From NCBI RefSeq assembly GCF_015356865.1, contig NZ_JAAFZA010000070.1, positions 1-44,021 of the forward strand: 44,021 nucleotides of DNA, read 5' to 3'. Positions 26,001 to 33,874 of this stretch are shown one piece after another. Under the pieces are notes generated by a model that did not search any database, was not told the origin of the DNA, and saw only the letters and a list, made by a program, of their open reading frames with translations. The position numbers were made by a program, and so were the translations under genes. This DNA is from Catenulispora pinisilvae (lineage in GTDB: Bacteria; Actinomycetota; Actinomycetes; Streptomycetales; Catenulisporaceae). Position 1 is the stretch's first letter, and every line of letters begins with the position of its first letter.

Positions 26001-26299
26001 AGCCCGGACAGCCTGCTGCTGTCGACCTCGTCCGGCCCGGCGCCGAGCCGGTACCCGGCCCCCTCCCGGACGATCGCCTCCACCCCGCAAGCGCTGCGAG
26101 TCCGCGACACCAGGACCTGCAAGCCCTTCACCCCGTTGCTCGGCGCCGCCTCGCCCCACACCAGTTCGATCAGCTCCGCCGACCCCACCGGACGGCAGTC
26201 GCGCGCAGCCAGCGCGGCCAACAACGCCTGCGGGCGCTCACCGACGACGGGGACCCCGTGCCAGCGCACGTCGCCCAACAAGGTCAGTGTGATGCTCAC
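23018..26299 (-). CDS. SARP/AfsR-type regulator with NB-ARC ATPase and TPR-like region
   Basis: The 1,093-residue protein has an OmpR-type winged helix (about 5-90, with LIELVWGEAAPSNGVKGLQV), a bacterial transcriptional activation domain (about 95-250), an NB-ARC ATPase (Walker A VVGAGGLGKTRLAQ at about 275; Walker B LLVLDNCEH) and a long helical repeat region. It is a large regulator of the type that controls secondary metabolism or stress responses. Near the C-terminus is an Ala-Asp low-complexity stretch encoded by 9-base repeats. The GTG start lies nine bases after the stop of the TetR gene on the same strand, so the two are probably co-transcribed. Its targets may include the DrrAB genes or the NRPS cluster; that is inference. 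Confidence 0.88.
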   Translation of the reverse strand: MSITLTLLGDVRWHGVPVVGERPQALLAALAARDCRPVGSAELIELVWGEAAPSNGVKGLQVLVSRTRSACGVEAIVREGAGYRLGAGPDEVDSSRLSGLVREAAAALDGDPARAEALAREALALADGDPAGGDNAARGGPLAEIRRGAATDAQAAGVVLARAASRTGGHVRALPYLEAAYTRAPHDESLLADLLRSEAAVRGPAAALERFERHRRELRDRLGTDPGEPLRRVQRGLLALDRPVRHGLRYDATELIGREGDRERLRAALAGSRVVSVVGAGGLGKTRLAQVVAREAEQAAVYFVELAGVVSGADLAAEVGSALGVRDSVSGRGTLTASQRADIRARLAQQLGLVPGLLVLDNCEHLIEAVAELVAFLIAATPDLRVLTTSRAPLAIAAERVYPLGELGPADAARLFRERALAARPDVRLDEPVVAGVVGRLDGLPLAIELAAAKVRMMAVEEIDRRLQDRFALLRGGDRSAPDRHRALVAVIEWSWNLLDPVEKRALRRLALFHDGFTLEAAESVLGSSGSEPEVVETVGGLVDQSLVTVREGPAGVRYRMLETVREFGRMRLAEAGDEAEARAAQRRWAVAYADAQQSDLAGPGQFAAIDALSAEETNLADEMRAALAEGDNASLVRLLATLGTMWTIRGEHIRMFFLAGALRDALSDWTPPPELADAARAAVAVTLSNTMALSGEHGADLSALLRRLGPADGGDVYVSALVRVLLAWDATDVEASLARLTALAAGPDPSTAAGASAWLSHYRENEGDPHGARVLAERALVLADAAAGPWTMTAMPRMLLAELSMQLGDRPAAVAHARLALPVVRRLGAVDDEAQLRTLMALSDVAEGRLERAREEIELIDRMETRTATFGTDLHRHICRAELLLASGRAEDGLRLFRECADQYRETELPGATKTGTELWTFIGDAMALSAHAWHASGADEAHGRAVFAACRASALLVLTPDNERIDYPASGMLLFGLGTWWLLRRCAVGADAVADAAGEAPADAADAVNAADAADAADAADTANALRLLALAQRFSYNRMLPTMDWERIAPVAERALPGRLDELRAEYADRRPVELLAEARGLVAGLVGGY
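23231..23292 (-). repeat. 9-bp coding microsatellite in the SARP gene
   Basis: GCGTCTGCT-type units repeat about six times and encode an Ala-Ala-Asp-rich stretch. Whole-unit gain or loss would keep the frame. Confidence 0.75.
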
Positions 26300-26308
26300 T
26301 TGCCAAGT

Positions 26309-26947
26309 CTAGGTGCGGGCGGCGTCCTGAGGCGGGGCACTGAAGCTGGCCACGGCCCGCAGCGCGACGTCCACCGAGGCCTGCAAACTCTCGCGCCCGG
26401 CGCCGGCCGCGGCGTGGACCGCCAGGCCCTGGCCCAAGGTCACCACGAACCGCGCCAGGGCGGCGGTATCGGTGCCGGATACGAGGTCGCCCTCCCCCTC
26501 CGCCCGGGCCAGCCGCTGAGCGAGCGCGCCTTCGAAGACCGCCCGGAAGTCGGCCAGGAGCTCGGTGATCCCGCTGTTCGCCGGCCCGCAGGACAGTCCG
26601 CCTTGGATGGACAGGCAGCCGGGCGGATGGCCGCTTTCGGTGAGGGCGTCGACCGCCGCCCGCAGATAGCGCTCGACGACGCCGTACGCGGTGGGCTCCT
26701 CCAGGGTGGCCGGCGCGTACGCCACGTAGGTGTCCCGGTAGCGGACCAGCGCGCGCCGGAACAGCTCTTCCTTACTCCCGAACACGGCATACAGGCTCGG
26801 CTTGTTGATGCCCATCGCGGCGGTGAGATCGCTCATCGACGCGCCCTCGAAACCGTGCTCCCAGAAGACCCGGACCGCCCGGTCCAGGACCTCGTTCTCC
26901 TCGAAGCCCCGCGGCCGGCCCCGGCCGCGCACCTCGTCGGCGATCAT
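26309..26947 (-). CDS. TetR-family transcriptional regulator
   Basis: The 212-residue protein has a typical N-terminal helix-turn-helix (about 12-58: VLDRAVRVFWEHGFEGASMS, then AMGINKPSLYAVFGSKEELF) and a C-terminal ligand-binding domain containing HPPGCLSIQGGL. This pattern is common in regulators paired with short-chain dehydrogenases. The ATG at 26947 is the best start. It is divergent from the SDR gene at 27090, and the gap holds three copies of a CGGTACAAAA motif, so it probably represses both itself and the SDR. The SARP gene follows nine bases downstream on the same strand. Confidence 0.88.
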   Translation of the reverse strand: MIADEVRGRGRPRGFEENEVLDRAVRVFWEHGFEGASMSDLTAAMGINKPSLYAVFGSKEELFRRALVRYRDTYVAYAPATLEEPTAYGVVERYLRAAVDALTESGHPPGCLSIQGGLSCGPANSGITELLADFRAVFEGALAQRLARAEGEGDLVSGTDTAALARFVVTLGQGLAVHAAAGAGRESLQASVDVALRAVASFSAPPQDAART

Positions 26948-26975
26948 GCGGACACCCTGTTCATGACGCCAATCT

Positions 26976-27079
26976 ACCAGTCGGTACAAAAATCCTCCGG
27001 CCACTCCGACCACCCGGAAACCGATCGGTACAAAATCTGTTAGCGTGGCCGCGCAGCATCCAACCGATCGGTACAAAAA
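26976..27079. promoter_or_regulatory. Three direct copies of a probable TetR operator
   Basis: CGGTACAAAA occurs at 26982-26991, 27026-27035 and 27069-27078. The second and third copies extend to ACCGATCGGTACAAAA, whose first ten bases are a perfect palindrome; the first copy has AGTCGGT in place of GATCGGT. Spacing is 44 and 43 bases, about four helical turns. The third copy overlaps the ribosome-binding region of the SDR gene. Confidence 0.7.
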
Positions 27080-27089
27080 GGAGTCACCC

Positions 27090-27845
27090 ATGGGACAGCT
27101 CGACGGCAAGACCGCCCTGGTCACCGGCGCCACCTCCGGCATCGGCCTGGCCTCGGCCCGGGCACTCGCGGCCGAGGGGGCGTACGTCTTCCTGACCGGA
27201 CGGCGCGCGGACCGGCTGGCCGAGATCGTGACCGAGATCGCGGCGGAGTCCGGCGCGCAGCGCGCGACCGGCATCCAGGCCGACGTCACCGACCTCGCCG
27301 ATCTCGACCGGGTGATGGCGGCCGTCGAGCAGTCCGGCCGGGGTCTGGACATCCTGTTCGCCAACGCCGGTATCGCCGAGCTCGTACCGCTCGGCGAGAT
27401 CACCTGGGAGCACTACGCGGACACGTTCAACACCAACGTCGGCGGCGTCGTGTTCACCGTTCAGAAGGCGTTGCCCCTGCTGAAGGACGGTTCCTCGGTC
27501 ATCCTGTGCGGCTCCAACGTCGCCGTCAAAGCCGCGCCGGCACTGAGCGTCTACGCCGCGACCAAGGCCGCGGTCCGCTCGCTCGGCCGCACCTGGGCCG
27601 CGGAGCTGACCGGGCGGGGAATCCGCGTCAACACCATCGCCCCCGGCCCCACCGAGACCCCGGGCCTGCTCGGCCTGAATCCCGACGAAGAACAGCTGCG
27701 CGCGGCCCTCATCGCCACCGTGCCGATGAACCGCCTGGCAAAGCCGGAGGAAACAGCTGGTGTCGTAACCTTCCTCGCCTCCGACCGCGCCAGCTTCATG
27801 ACCGGCGCGGAGGTCTTCGTCGACGGCGGAGCCAGTCAGATCTGA
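27090..27845 (+). CDS. Short-chain dehydrogenase/reductase (SDR)
   Basis: The 251-residue classical SDR has a nucleotide-binding TGATSGIG (about residues 11-18), an NAG motif (about 92-94), a catalytic Ser in ILCGSNVAVKA, and YAATK as the catalytic Tyr-x-x-x-Lys. The C-terminus FMTGAEVFVDGGASQ is typical. An Arg follows the second strand (TGRRADR), which fits NADP(H). AAGGAG lies directly upstream. It is divergent from the TetR gene and probably induced by that regulator's ligand. The substrate is unknown. A role in the NRPS pathway is possible but the regulatory context suggests a separate unit. Confidence 0.93.
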   Translation: MGQLDGKTALVTGATSGIGLASARALAAEGAYVFLTGRRADRLAEIVTEIAAESGAQRATGIQADVTDLADLDRVMAAVEQSGRGLDILFANAGIAELVPLGEITWEHYADTFNTNVGGVVFTVQKALPLLKDGSSVILCGSNVAVKAAPALSVYAATKAAVRSLGRTWAAELTGRGIRVNTIAPGPTETPGLLGLNPDEEQLRAALIATVPMNRLAKPEETAGVVTFLASDRASFMTGAEVFVDGGASQI

Positions 27846-27848
27846 CCG

Positions 27849-27877
27849 TTGCGGAGAAACCAGACCTCTGATAAGAA
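27849..27877 (+). promoter_or_regulatory. Weak candidate promoter before the NRPS region
   Basis: TTGCGG (27849-27854) and TAAGAA (27872-27877) are 17 bases apart, just after the SDR stop codon. It is the best-spaced pair I find upstream of the 30-codon ORF, but the match is modest. Confidence 0.25.
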
Positions 27878-27957
27878 GGGGGACGTGAGCTGAAAGGTAC
27901 GGTTGCGATTACGCCCTGCGCGATATCGAACCCGGCCAACGGGAGGGGCTCCATCTC

Positions 27958-28050
27958 ATGACGACCAGTGCCACACACTTCGTCTCCACCGATTCCGGAT
28001 CCGCGCTGTTCATCCACGGCGACCGGAACGGCTGGCGCAGATCCGCCTGA
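27958..28050 (+). CDS. Possible 30-residue peptide ahead of the NRPS operon
   Basis: ATG at 27958 has GGGAGGGG about ten bases upstream and opens a 30-codon frame: MTTSATHFVSTDSGSALFIH followed by GDRNGWRRSA. It has no Cys and no signal or membrane segment. It resembles no MbtH, leader or precursor peptide I know. It could be a translated leader that controls the operon, a small functional peptide, a peptide substrate of the cluster, or chance. A short hairpin follows at about 28073. No gene is seen in the rest of the gap. Confidence 0.35.
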   Translation: MTTSATHFVSTDSGSALFIHGDRNGWRRSA

Positions 28051-28072
28051 TCTCTTTCCAGGCATCTCTTTC

Positions 28073-28187
28073 TCGGCCTTGAGGCCGATTCATGCCCCGG
28101 TTCCGGGGATGCGATGACGCACGTCTGATTCGCCCGCGGCGAACCCTCGCCGCGGCGCGATCACGCCGCGCCCAACCCGTCCAACCC
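28073..28187 (+). promoter_or_regulatory. Structured leader of the NRPS operon with several hairpins
   Basis: Successive short stems are visible: TCGGCC-TTGA-GGCCGA (about 28073-28088), CCCCGG-TT-CCGGGG (about 28095-28108), CGCGGCGA-ACCCT-CGCCGCG (about 28136-28155) and an overlapping GC-rich stem around 28155-28170. They lie between the 30-codon ORF and the NRPS start, so attenuation is possible. Confidence 0.35.
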
Positions 28188-28279
28188 CGTCCAACCCTCG
28201 CCGACGCCGAGCCCTCGCCTGCTCGCGTACCGCGCAGACCTCATATACGCCTGCCCTCGCACAAAGAGGTGGTTCTGCC

Positions 28280-31200
28280 ATGTCCCGCGAGTCCCCCGCC
28301 GACCAGCCCCGGCGATCAAGCAGACGCCAGCGCCGTCCGGCCAATCCCTTCGCGCTGGCCCACGACCCCCAGGCCCGCAGCCACCCGCTTTCCGCCGGGC
28401 AGCAGCGCCTGTGGTGGCAGCGTCAGCTGGACTCGGCGTCCGACCGGTACCACATCCACGGCGGCTGGCGGTTCGCCGACGGCCTGGATCCCGGGACGCT
28501 GGACGCCGCGCTGGCCGCGCTGGTGCGGCGGCACGAGATCCTGCGGACCGCCTTTGTCTCCGACGCCGACGGCCGCACCTCGCAGCACGTCCTGAAGACG
28601 GTCGAGGTCCCGGTCACCTGGGCCGGGCGCGACTGGCGCGCGGCGGTGGACCGGGCCGGCGCCGAGCCCTTCGACCTGGCGCGGCCGCCGCTGTTCCGGG
28701 TCGTGGCCGCCGAACCGGACGACGGACCGCCGGCGCTCTACACGGTGCTGCACCACATCGTCACCGACCGCTGGTCCATGGATCTGCTGCCCCGCGACTT
28801 GTTCGAGCTCTACGACGCCGCGCGCACCGACCGCGAGCCCGACCTGCCCGCGCTCGCCGTGCAGTACGGCGACTACGCCGCCTGGCAACAACGAGCCCTG
28901 ACCCCCGAGCGCCGGGCCGAACTGGCCGACTGGTGGCGCTCGATGCTGTCCGGCCAGGAGCGGGCCGAGTTGCCGTCGGACCGGCCCCGGCGGCCGGCGC
29001 CGGACGGGAGCGGGGCGACCGTCGCCGTGGACCTGCCCGCGGACGTCACCGCGCAGCTGACCGACCTGGCCTGGGGTGCGCGCGCCACGCCGTTCATCGT
29101 GGTGACCGCCGCCCTGGCCCGGCTGCTCGGCGAGGCCACCGGACAGGGCGACGTGACGATCGGCGCGATCGTGTCCGATCGGCCGCACGGCGCGTTGCAG
29201 GATCTGATCGGGTTCTTCGTCAACACCGTCCCGCTCCGGGTCGACCTGTCGACGCCCGGCCTCACCTTCCGCCAGGCCCTGACCGCCACCCGCGAGGCCT
29301 GGCTGGCGGCCGACGCACACCAGGACGCGCCGTTTGAGGAGATCGTCGGGGCACTGCGGGCCGGCTCGGATCCGGGCCGGCACCCGCTGTTCGACGTCGC
29401 GGTGAACCACGGCGGCGACCACACCAACCTGACCGGCCGGCAGAACGCGCCGGTGTGGTGGCGGCCGGGGGTGCCGGAGACCGCGCGCTTCGACTTGTCG
29501 CTGACGACGATGGTGGTCGACGGCCGGTTGCGTGCCACCTTCCTGTATCGGCCGGACCTGTTCGACCGCGGACCGATCGCCGCGCTCGCCGAGCGTTACG
29601 TGCGATTGCTGGAACACGCGGTCGCCGAGCCCGACCGGCCGATGGACGACTTCGTCCTGGTGGACGCCGCCGAGCTGGAGCCGCGGGACCGGCTCGACGA
29701 TCCCAGCCCGGTGCCCTCGGAGACTGTCGTCGAACTCTTCCAAACCCGAGCCGCACGGCATCCGGACGTCCCGGCGGTGGTCGCCCCCGATGGGCAGCTG
29801 ACCTACAGCGAACTCAACGAGCGAGCGAACCGACTCGCCCGGCGATTGGTCTCGCGCGGCGCCGGTCCAGAGCAGGTCGTCGGGGTGTGCCTGGAACACA
29901 GTGTGGACCGGGCCGTCGTGCTGCTGGCGGTCGCCAAGAGCGGCGCGGCCTACCTTCCGCTCGATCCGGACTTTCCGGCTGAGCGACTGCGGTTCCTGCT
30001 GACCGACGCCGCGGCGATCCTGACCGTCGTCAGCCCCGCGCTGCGTTCGGCGCTTCCGGCCGACATCGGGTTCGTGATGGAGTTCGGCGGCGGCGACCCG
30101 GACCTGTCGGAGGCCGCGGCGACGGACCTGGTCCCGGTGCGCGCACGGCCCGACAACCTGGCCTATCTGATCTCCACGTCCGGATCGACGGGCAAGCCGA
30201 AATCGGTCGCGGTGCCGCATCGGGCACTGAGCCGGCTGGCCGTCGGCGCGGCGGGCTACCTCGCGGTGGGTCCCGGCGACACGTTCCTGCAAGCCGGTCC
30301 GCTCACCTTCGATGTGGCGGTGCTGGAGTGGGCGCCGCTGGTCCACGGCGGGCGGGTCGCGATAGCCGCCCTCGGGACGTGGCTGGAGAACGCGGCCGAC
30401 GTGGTCCGGCAGCACGGCGTCACCACTCTCAAGCTCGTCTCGCCGCAGCTCGACCTGCTCGTCGAGCGGGACATCGACCTCCTGGCCGGACTGCGCCAGC
30501 TGATCGTCGGCGGCGACGTGGTACGGCCGGGCAGCTTCACCCAGGCGCGGCTCCGGCTCCCGGGATGCGAGGTGCTCGCCTCGTACGGACCGACCGAGAA
30601 CACCGTGCTGTCAACGGTCTTCGCAGGTCCCGCCCCGTCCCATCGCGTGCCGATCGGCCACGCCGTGCCGTATACGAGCATTTACATCCTGGACCGGAAT
30701 CTCCGGCCGGCGCCGGTCGGCATGCGCGGCGAGATCTACCTGGCCGGCGCGGGCCTGGCACGCGGCTACCACGGACGTCCCGGACGCACTGCGGAAGCCT
30801 TCGTCCCCGACCCCTACGGCCCGCCGGGATCGCGCATGTATCGGACCGGCGACGTCGGGCGGCGCCTGCCCGACGGCGAGATCGACTTCCTCGGCCGCGC
30901 CGATCGGCAGTTGAAGATCCGCGGCTTCCGGATCGAGACCGGCGAGGTCGAGCACGCGCTGCTGCGCCAGCCCGGAGTCACGGCGGTGGTCGTGACGCGC
31001 GCCGAGTCGGCGACCGGTCCTTGCCTGGTCGCTTACCTCACCACGGCCGCCCACGTCACCACGGCCGCCGAGCCCGCGGCGCCGCTGGACCATGACGCGC
31101 TGCGCCGGGCCCTTCGTACCGAACTGCCCGCGTACATGGTTCCGGACCACATCATCGAGCTGCCCCGGATCCCGCTGACCGCGCACAACAAGGTGGACCG

Positions 31201-32263
31201 GGCCGCACTGCCCCCGATCAGCCGGGTCGCCGATCGCCCGGAAGAGCAGATCAACAGCGTTGGCGACTACGGACTTGTCAGCCGGGTCGCGCAGGCGTGG
31301 TCAGAGGTTTCGGGCACCGCACTCACGTCCGAATCAGACTTCTTCGATAGCGGCGGCCACTCCCTGATGGTGCCGCGGGCGACGGCGGCCATCCGGAATC
31401 TGCTCGGCAGAGAGATCCCGCTGCGGCTGATGATGGAGCACCGGACTCCCGCCTCGTACGCGGCGGCACTGGCTCTGGCGAGCACGCCCGATCTGGCGGC
31501 TGCCACGCGGGAGCACCGGCTGGTGCGCGAGACGTGGCACAGCGCCGCGCTCGGCGGTGACCGGCGGGTGGACCTGTTCGTCACGCCGGGCGCCCCCGAC
31601 GCGATCGTCGAGCATGCCCTGGTCGTCCCCGACGGATCAGAGTTCGTGGACATCATGCGGCTGCCCGCGCTGCTGGACCGGCTGGCGTCCGAGGGCGGGA
31701 TCGGGCCGACGGCGGCGGTGTTCCTGAGCCCGGCGGACTCCTCGGTGCGCCGTACCGAACTGCTCGATCCGGGGTACGTCGACGTCCTCGCCGACGAGCT
31801 GCTGCCGCACCTGCGTGCCTGGCTCGGCACGCGATTGCGGGCCGAGCGCGCGGTCGTCCTCGGCGCGAGCCTGGGAGCGGTGGTCGCGGTGCGGGCCGCT
31901 TTGCGTCGGCCCGATCGGTTCGCCGGGGCGGCGGCGCTGTCCGGGCCGTTGAGCGAACACCGGCTCGGCCCTGGACCAGACGGACCAGACGGACCAGACG
32001 GAACCCTCCAGGGCCCGGCTTCGACTCTGACATCGGCCCGGCTGTTCCTGGCGGCCGGGGACGCCGAAGCCGACCTCAGCCTGGACGACGGACTCAGTCT
32101 CCTGGAGGCGAATCAGAAGACCGCTGTGGAACTCGACGAACAAGGCAACACCGTGCGCTTCGAGCACGGCGCGGGGGGCCACACCTACGCCGCCTGGGAG
32201 GCGCTGCTTCCCGAGGCCGTCATCTGGACGCTTCAGGAGGGAACCGAGCACCATGTTCGCTGA
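28280..32263 (+). CDS. Single-module NRPS: C-A-T with a C-terminal Fes-like esterase
   Basis: The 1,327-residue enzyme has a condensation domain (about 35-470; HHIVTDRW at about 157, with Arg where HHxxxDG has Gly), an adenylation domain (about 480-985; STSGSTGKPKS, YGPTEN, YRTGD, and the A10 Lys in LTAHNKVDRA), a carrier domain (DSGGHSLM, Ser near 1024) and a C-terminal hydrolase (about 1085-1327). The last domain has ELLPHLRAWLG, GASLG (about 1194) and GGHTYAAW, the pattern of Fes-type siderophore esterases, not of ordinary NRPS thioesterases. My reading of the specificity residues is D-V-L-K-I-G-S-V-L-K, which partly resembles Asp codes; this is weak. A C domain at the N-terminus implies an acyl or aminoacyl donor from elsewhere. 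A GAGGTGG site precedes the ATG. Confidence 0.92.
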   Translation: MSRESPADQPRRSSRRQRRPANPFALAHDPQARSHPLSAGQQRLWWQRQLDSASDRYHIHGGWRFADGLDPGTLDAALAALVRRHEILRTAFVSDADGRTSQHVLKTVEVPVTWAGRDWRAAVDRAGAEPFDLARPPLFRVVAAEPDDGPPALYTVLHHIVTDRWSMDLLPRDLFELYDAARTDREPDLPALAVQYGDYAAWQQRALTPERRAELADWWRSMLSGQERAELPSDRPRRPAPDGSGATVAVDLPADVTAQLTDLAWGARATPFIVVTAALARLLGEATGQGDVTIGAIVSDRPHGALQDLIGFFVNTVPLRVDLSTPGLTFRQALTATREAWLAADAHQDAPFEEIVGALRAGSDPGRHPLFDVAVNHGGDHTNLTGRQNAPVWWRPGVPETARFDLSLTTMVVDGRLRATFLYRPDLFDRGPIAALAERYVRLLEHAVAEPDRPMDDFVLVDAAELEPRDRLDDPSPVPSETVVELFQTRAARHPDVPAVVAPDGQLTYSELNERANRLARRLVSRGAGPEQVVGVCLEHSVDRAVVLLAVAKSGAAYLPLDPDFPAERLRFLLTDAAAILTVVSPALRSALPADIGFVMEFGGGDPDLSEAAATDLVPVRARPDNLAYLISTSGSTGKPKSVAVPHRALSRLAVGAAGYLAVGPGDTFLQAGPLTFDVAVLEWAPLVHGGRVAIAALGTWLENAADVVRQHGVTTLKLVSPQLDLLVERDIDLLAGLRQLIVGGDVVRPGSFTQARLRLPGCEVLASYGPTENTVLSTVFAGPAPSHRVPIGHAVPYTSIYILDRNLRPAPVGMRGEIYLAGAGLARGYHGRPGRTAEAFVPDPYGPPGSRMYRTGDVGRRLPDGEIDFLGRADRQLKIRGFRIETGEVEHALLRQPGVTAVVVTRAESATGPCLVAYLTTAAHVTTAAEPAAPLDHDALRRALRTELPAYMVPDHIIELPRIPLTAHNKVDRAALPPISRVADRPEEQINSVGDYGLVSRVAQAWSEVSGTALTSESDFFDSGGHSLMVPRATAAIRNLLGREIPLRLMMEHRTPASYAAALALASTPDLAAATREHRLVRETWHSAALGGDRRVDLFVTPGAPDAIVEHALVVPDGSEFVDIMRLPALLDRLASEGGIGPTAAVFLSPADSSVRRTELLDPGYVDVLADELLPHLRAWLGTRLRAERAVVLGASLGAVVAVRAALRRPDRFAGAAALSGPLSEHRLGPGPDGPDGPDGTLQGPASTLTSARLFLAAGDAEADLSLDDGLSLLEANQKTAVELDEQGNTVRFEHGAGGHTYAAWEALLPEAVIWTLQEGTEHHVR

Positions 32264-32462
32264 CGAGAGCCGGGATTTCCTGGTCGTGGTGAACCACGAG
32301 GAGCAGTACTCGATCTGGCCGGCCGACCGCGAGCCGCCGACCGGATGGCGAACCGAGGGATCGCCCGGACCGAAGGCGCAGTGTCTGGCCCGGATCGACC
32401 GGGACTGGACCGACCTGCGGCCGCTGAGCCTGCGCCGGGCGATGGACGGTGAGCCGCGGTGA
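32253..32462 (+). CDS. MbtH-like protein
   Basis: This 69-residue protein has the family signature: VNHEEQYSIWP, PTGW, and WTDLRPLSLRRAM with conserved Trp residues. MbtH proteins bind adenylation domains and are often needed for their folding and activity. Here it may serve the NRPS, the free adenylation enzyme, or both. It overlaps the NRPS gene by 11 bases and has AGGAGG upstream. The next gene overlaps it as GTGA. Confidence 0.95.
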   Translation: MFADESRDFLVVVNHEEQYSIWPADREPPTGWRTEGSPGPKAQCLARIDRDWTDLRPLSLRRAMDGEPR

Positions 32463-33874
32463 GCGACGCGCGCCAGGAGTCCGCCGCGCCCGTGGCCGGA
32501 TCCCGGGCCGAGCCCGGGGCCGTGCCCATGGCCGAGCCCGTCACCGTGCCCATGGCCGAGCCCGTGGCCGAATCCGCGACCGAGCCCGCGACAGAGGCGG
32601 CCGGTGTGGCGCAGCCCCCTGCCATACCACCGGCCGAACCGGTCGTCCTGGTCATCGGCGGCCGGCCGAAGATCGTCCAGAAGGCCCGGACGCTCGGCCT
32701 GCGCGTGGTCTACCTCCAATATCCGGGTTCTTATGGCGAGGCCCACCGGCCCTACGTCGACCAGGCCTTGCTGCTGGACTACTCCGACGTCGAGCGGCTG
32801 CTGCCGTTGGTGTCGGCGCTCCATCGCGCCTATCCCTTCCAGAAAGTGGTGTCGCTGTTCGAACTCGGCCTGCTGCCCGCGGCCCGCATCAGCCAGGCGC
32901 TCGGGTTGGGCGGCACCACGCCGGAGACCGTGGAGCTGTTGCTCGACAAGTGGCAGATGCGGCAGCGGCTCGAAGCTGTCGGCGTAAGCCCGGTCGCGGC
33001 CGCTATCGGGCGCACCGAGGACGACTTGCGCGCGTTCGTCGAGCGCCACGGCCTGCCGGTGGTGGTGAAGCCGACGCGCGAGGCCGGAAGCATCTGCGTG
33101 CTCGCGGTCCGCACCGAAGCCGAGGTGCCAGCGGTGCTGGCCCGCTACCGCGAGCTCGGCGCCCTGCTCGACCCGCGCGATCTGGCCGGGCCGCTCGAAG
33201 AGTTCCTGATGGAGGAGTACCTGGACGGCCCGGAGATCAGCGTCGAGACGCTGAGTTTCGACGGCCGGCACGTGGTCGTCGCGGTCACCGACAAGGTGAT
33301 CGGCGCCGGTCCCGCCGGGTTCGTCGAACTCGGGCACTCGATGCCGAGCCGGCATCCGGGCCCTGATGTGCGGCGCGCCGAGCCGTTGGTGTTCGCGCTG
33401 CTGGACGCGGTCGGGCTGCGGGACGGGCCGGCGCACACCGAGCTGAAGCTGACGCCGCGCGGACCGGTGGTCATCGAATCGCACAACCGGATCGGCGGGG
33501 ACCGGATCAACGAGCTGGCCGAGCTGGTCTACGGGATCGACATGGACAGCTACGCGCTCGGTGCCCCGTTCGGCCTGGTGCCGCCGCTGACCGAGCCGCC
33601 CGCGCCGGCCGGCGGCGCTGCCATCAGGTTCCTGACACCGGCGCCGGGCCGGGTGGTCGAGGTGTCCGGGGCCCAGGCGGTGAGCGAGGATCCGGCGCTG
33701 GTCGAGCTGGAGATCGCGGTCGCGGCCGGGGCCCTGGTGCCGGAGCTGACCTGGAGCGAGGACCGGGTCGGCCACGTGATCGCGCGCGGCGCGGACGCCG
33801 AGCAGGCGATCGCGAACTGCGAGCGGCTGGCGGCGGCCGTGACGATCCGGACGGAGCCGGTGGGCCGCCGGTGA
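32459..33874 (+). CDS. ATP-grasp ligase, amino-acid ligase-like
   Basis: The 471-residue protein has a low-complexity Ala/Glu/Pro-rich N-terminal tail (about 1-55), a pre-ATP-grasp domain, and an ATP-grasp fold. ATP-binding Lys is in LPVVVKPTREAG (about 200), and the Mg-binding end of the fold is TELKLTPRGPVVIESHNRIG (about 325). This is the layout of carboxylate-amine ligases such as L-amino-acid ligases, which join an acyl phosphate to an amine. It may make a dipeptide or amide that feeds, or caps, the NRPS product. The GTG start overlaps the MbtH stop. The tail is unusual and not needed for catalysis in the family. Confidence 0.88.
   Translation: MSDARQESAAPVAGSRAEPGAVPMAEPVTVPMAEPVAESATEPATEAAGVAQPPAIPPAEPVVLVIGGRPKIVQKARTLGLRVVYLQYPGSYGEAHRPYVDQALLLDYSDVERLLPLVSALHRAYPFQKVVSLFELGLLPAARISQALGLGGTTPETVELLLDKWQMRQRLEAVGVSPVAAAIGRTEDDLRAFVERHGLPVVVKPTREAGSICVLAVRTEAEVPAVLARYRELGALLDPRDLAGPLEEFLMEEYLDGPEISVETLSFDGRHVVVAVTDKVIGAGPAGFVELGHSMPSRHPGPDVRRAEPLVFALLDAVGLRDGPAHTELKLTPRGPVVIESHNRIGGDRINELAELVYGIDMDSYALGAPFGLVPPLTEPPAPAGGAAIRFLTPAPGRVVEVSGAQAVSEDPALVELEIAVAAGALVPELTWSEDRVGHVIARGADAEQAIANCERLAAAVTIRTEPVGRR

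Noticed and set aside
24758-27043. A 761-codon plus-strand frame opposite the SARP and TetR genes
   Set aside because: It spans two recognised minus-strand genes and their junction, and its translation is low-complexity Arg/Gln/Pro-rich.
28316-30415. A 699-codon minus-strand frame opposite the NRPS
   Set aside because: It is the antisense shadow of the condensation and adenylation domains, which have clear motifs on the plus strand.
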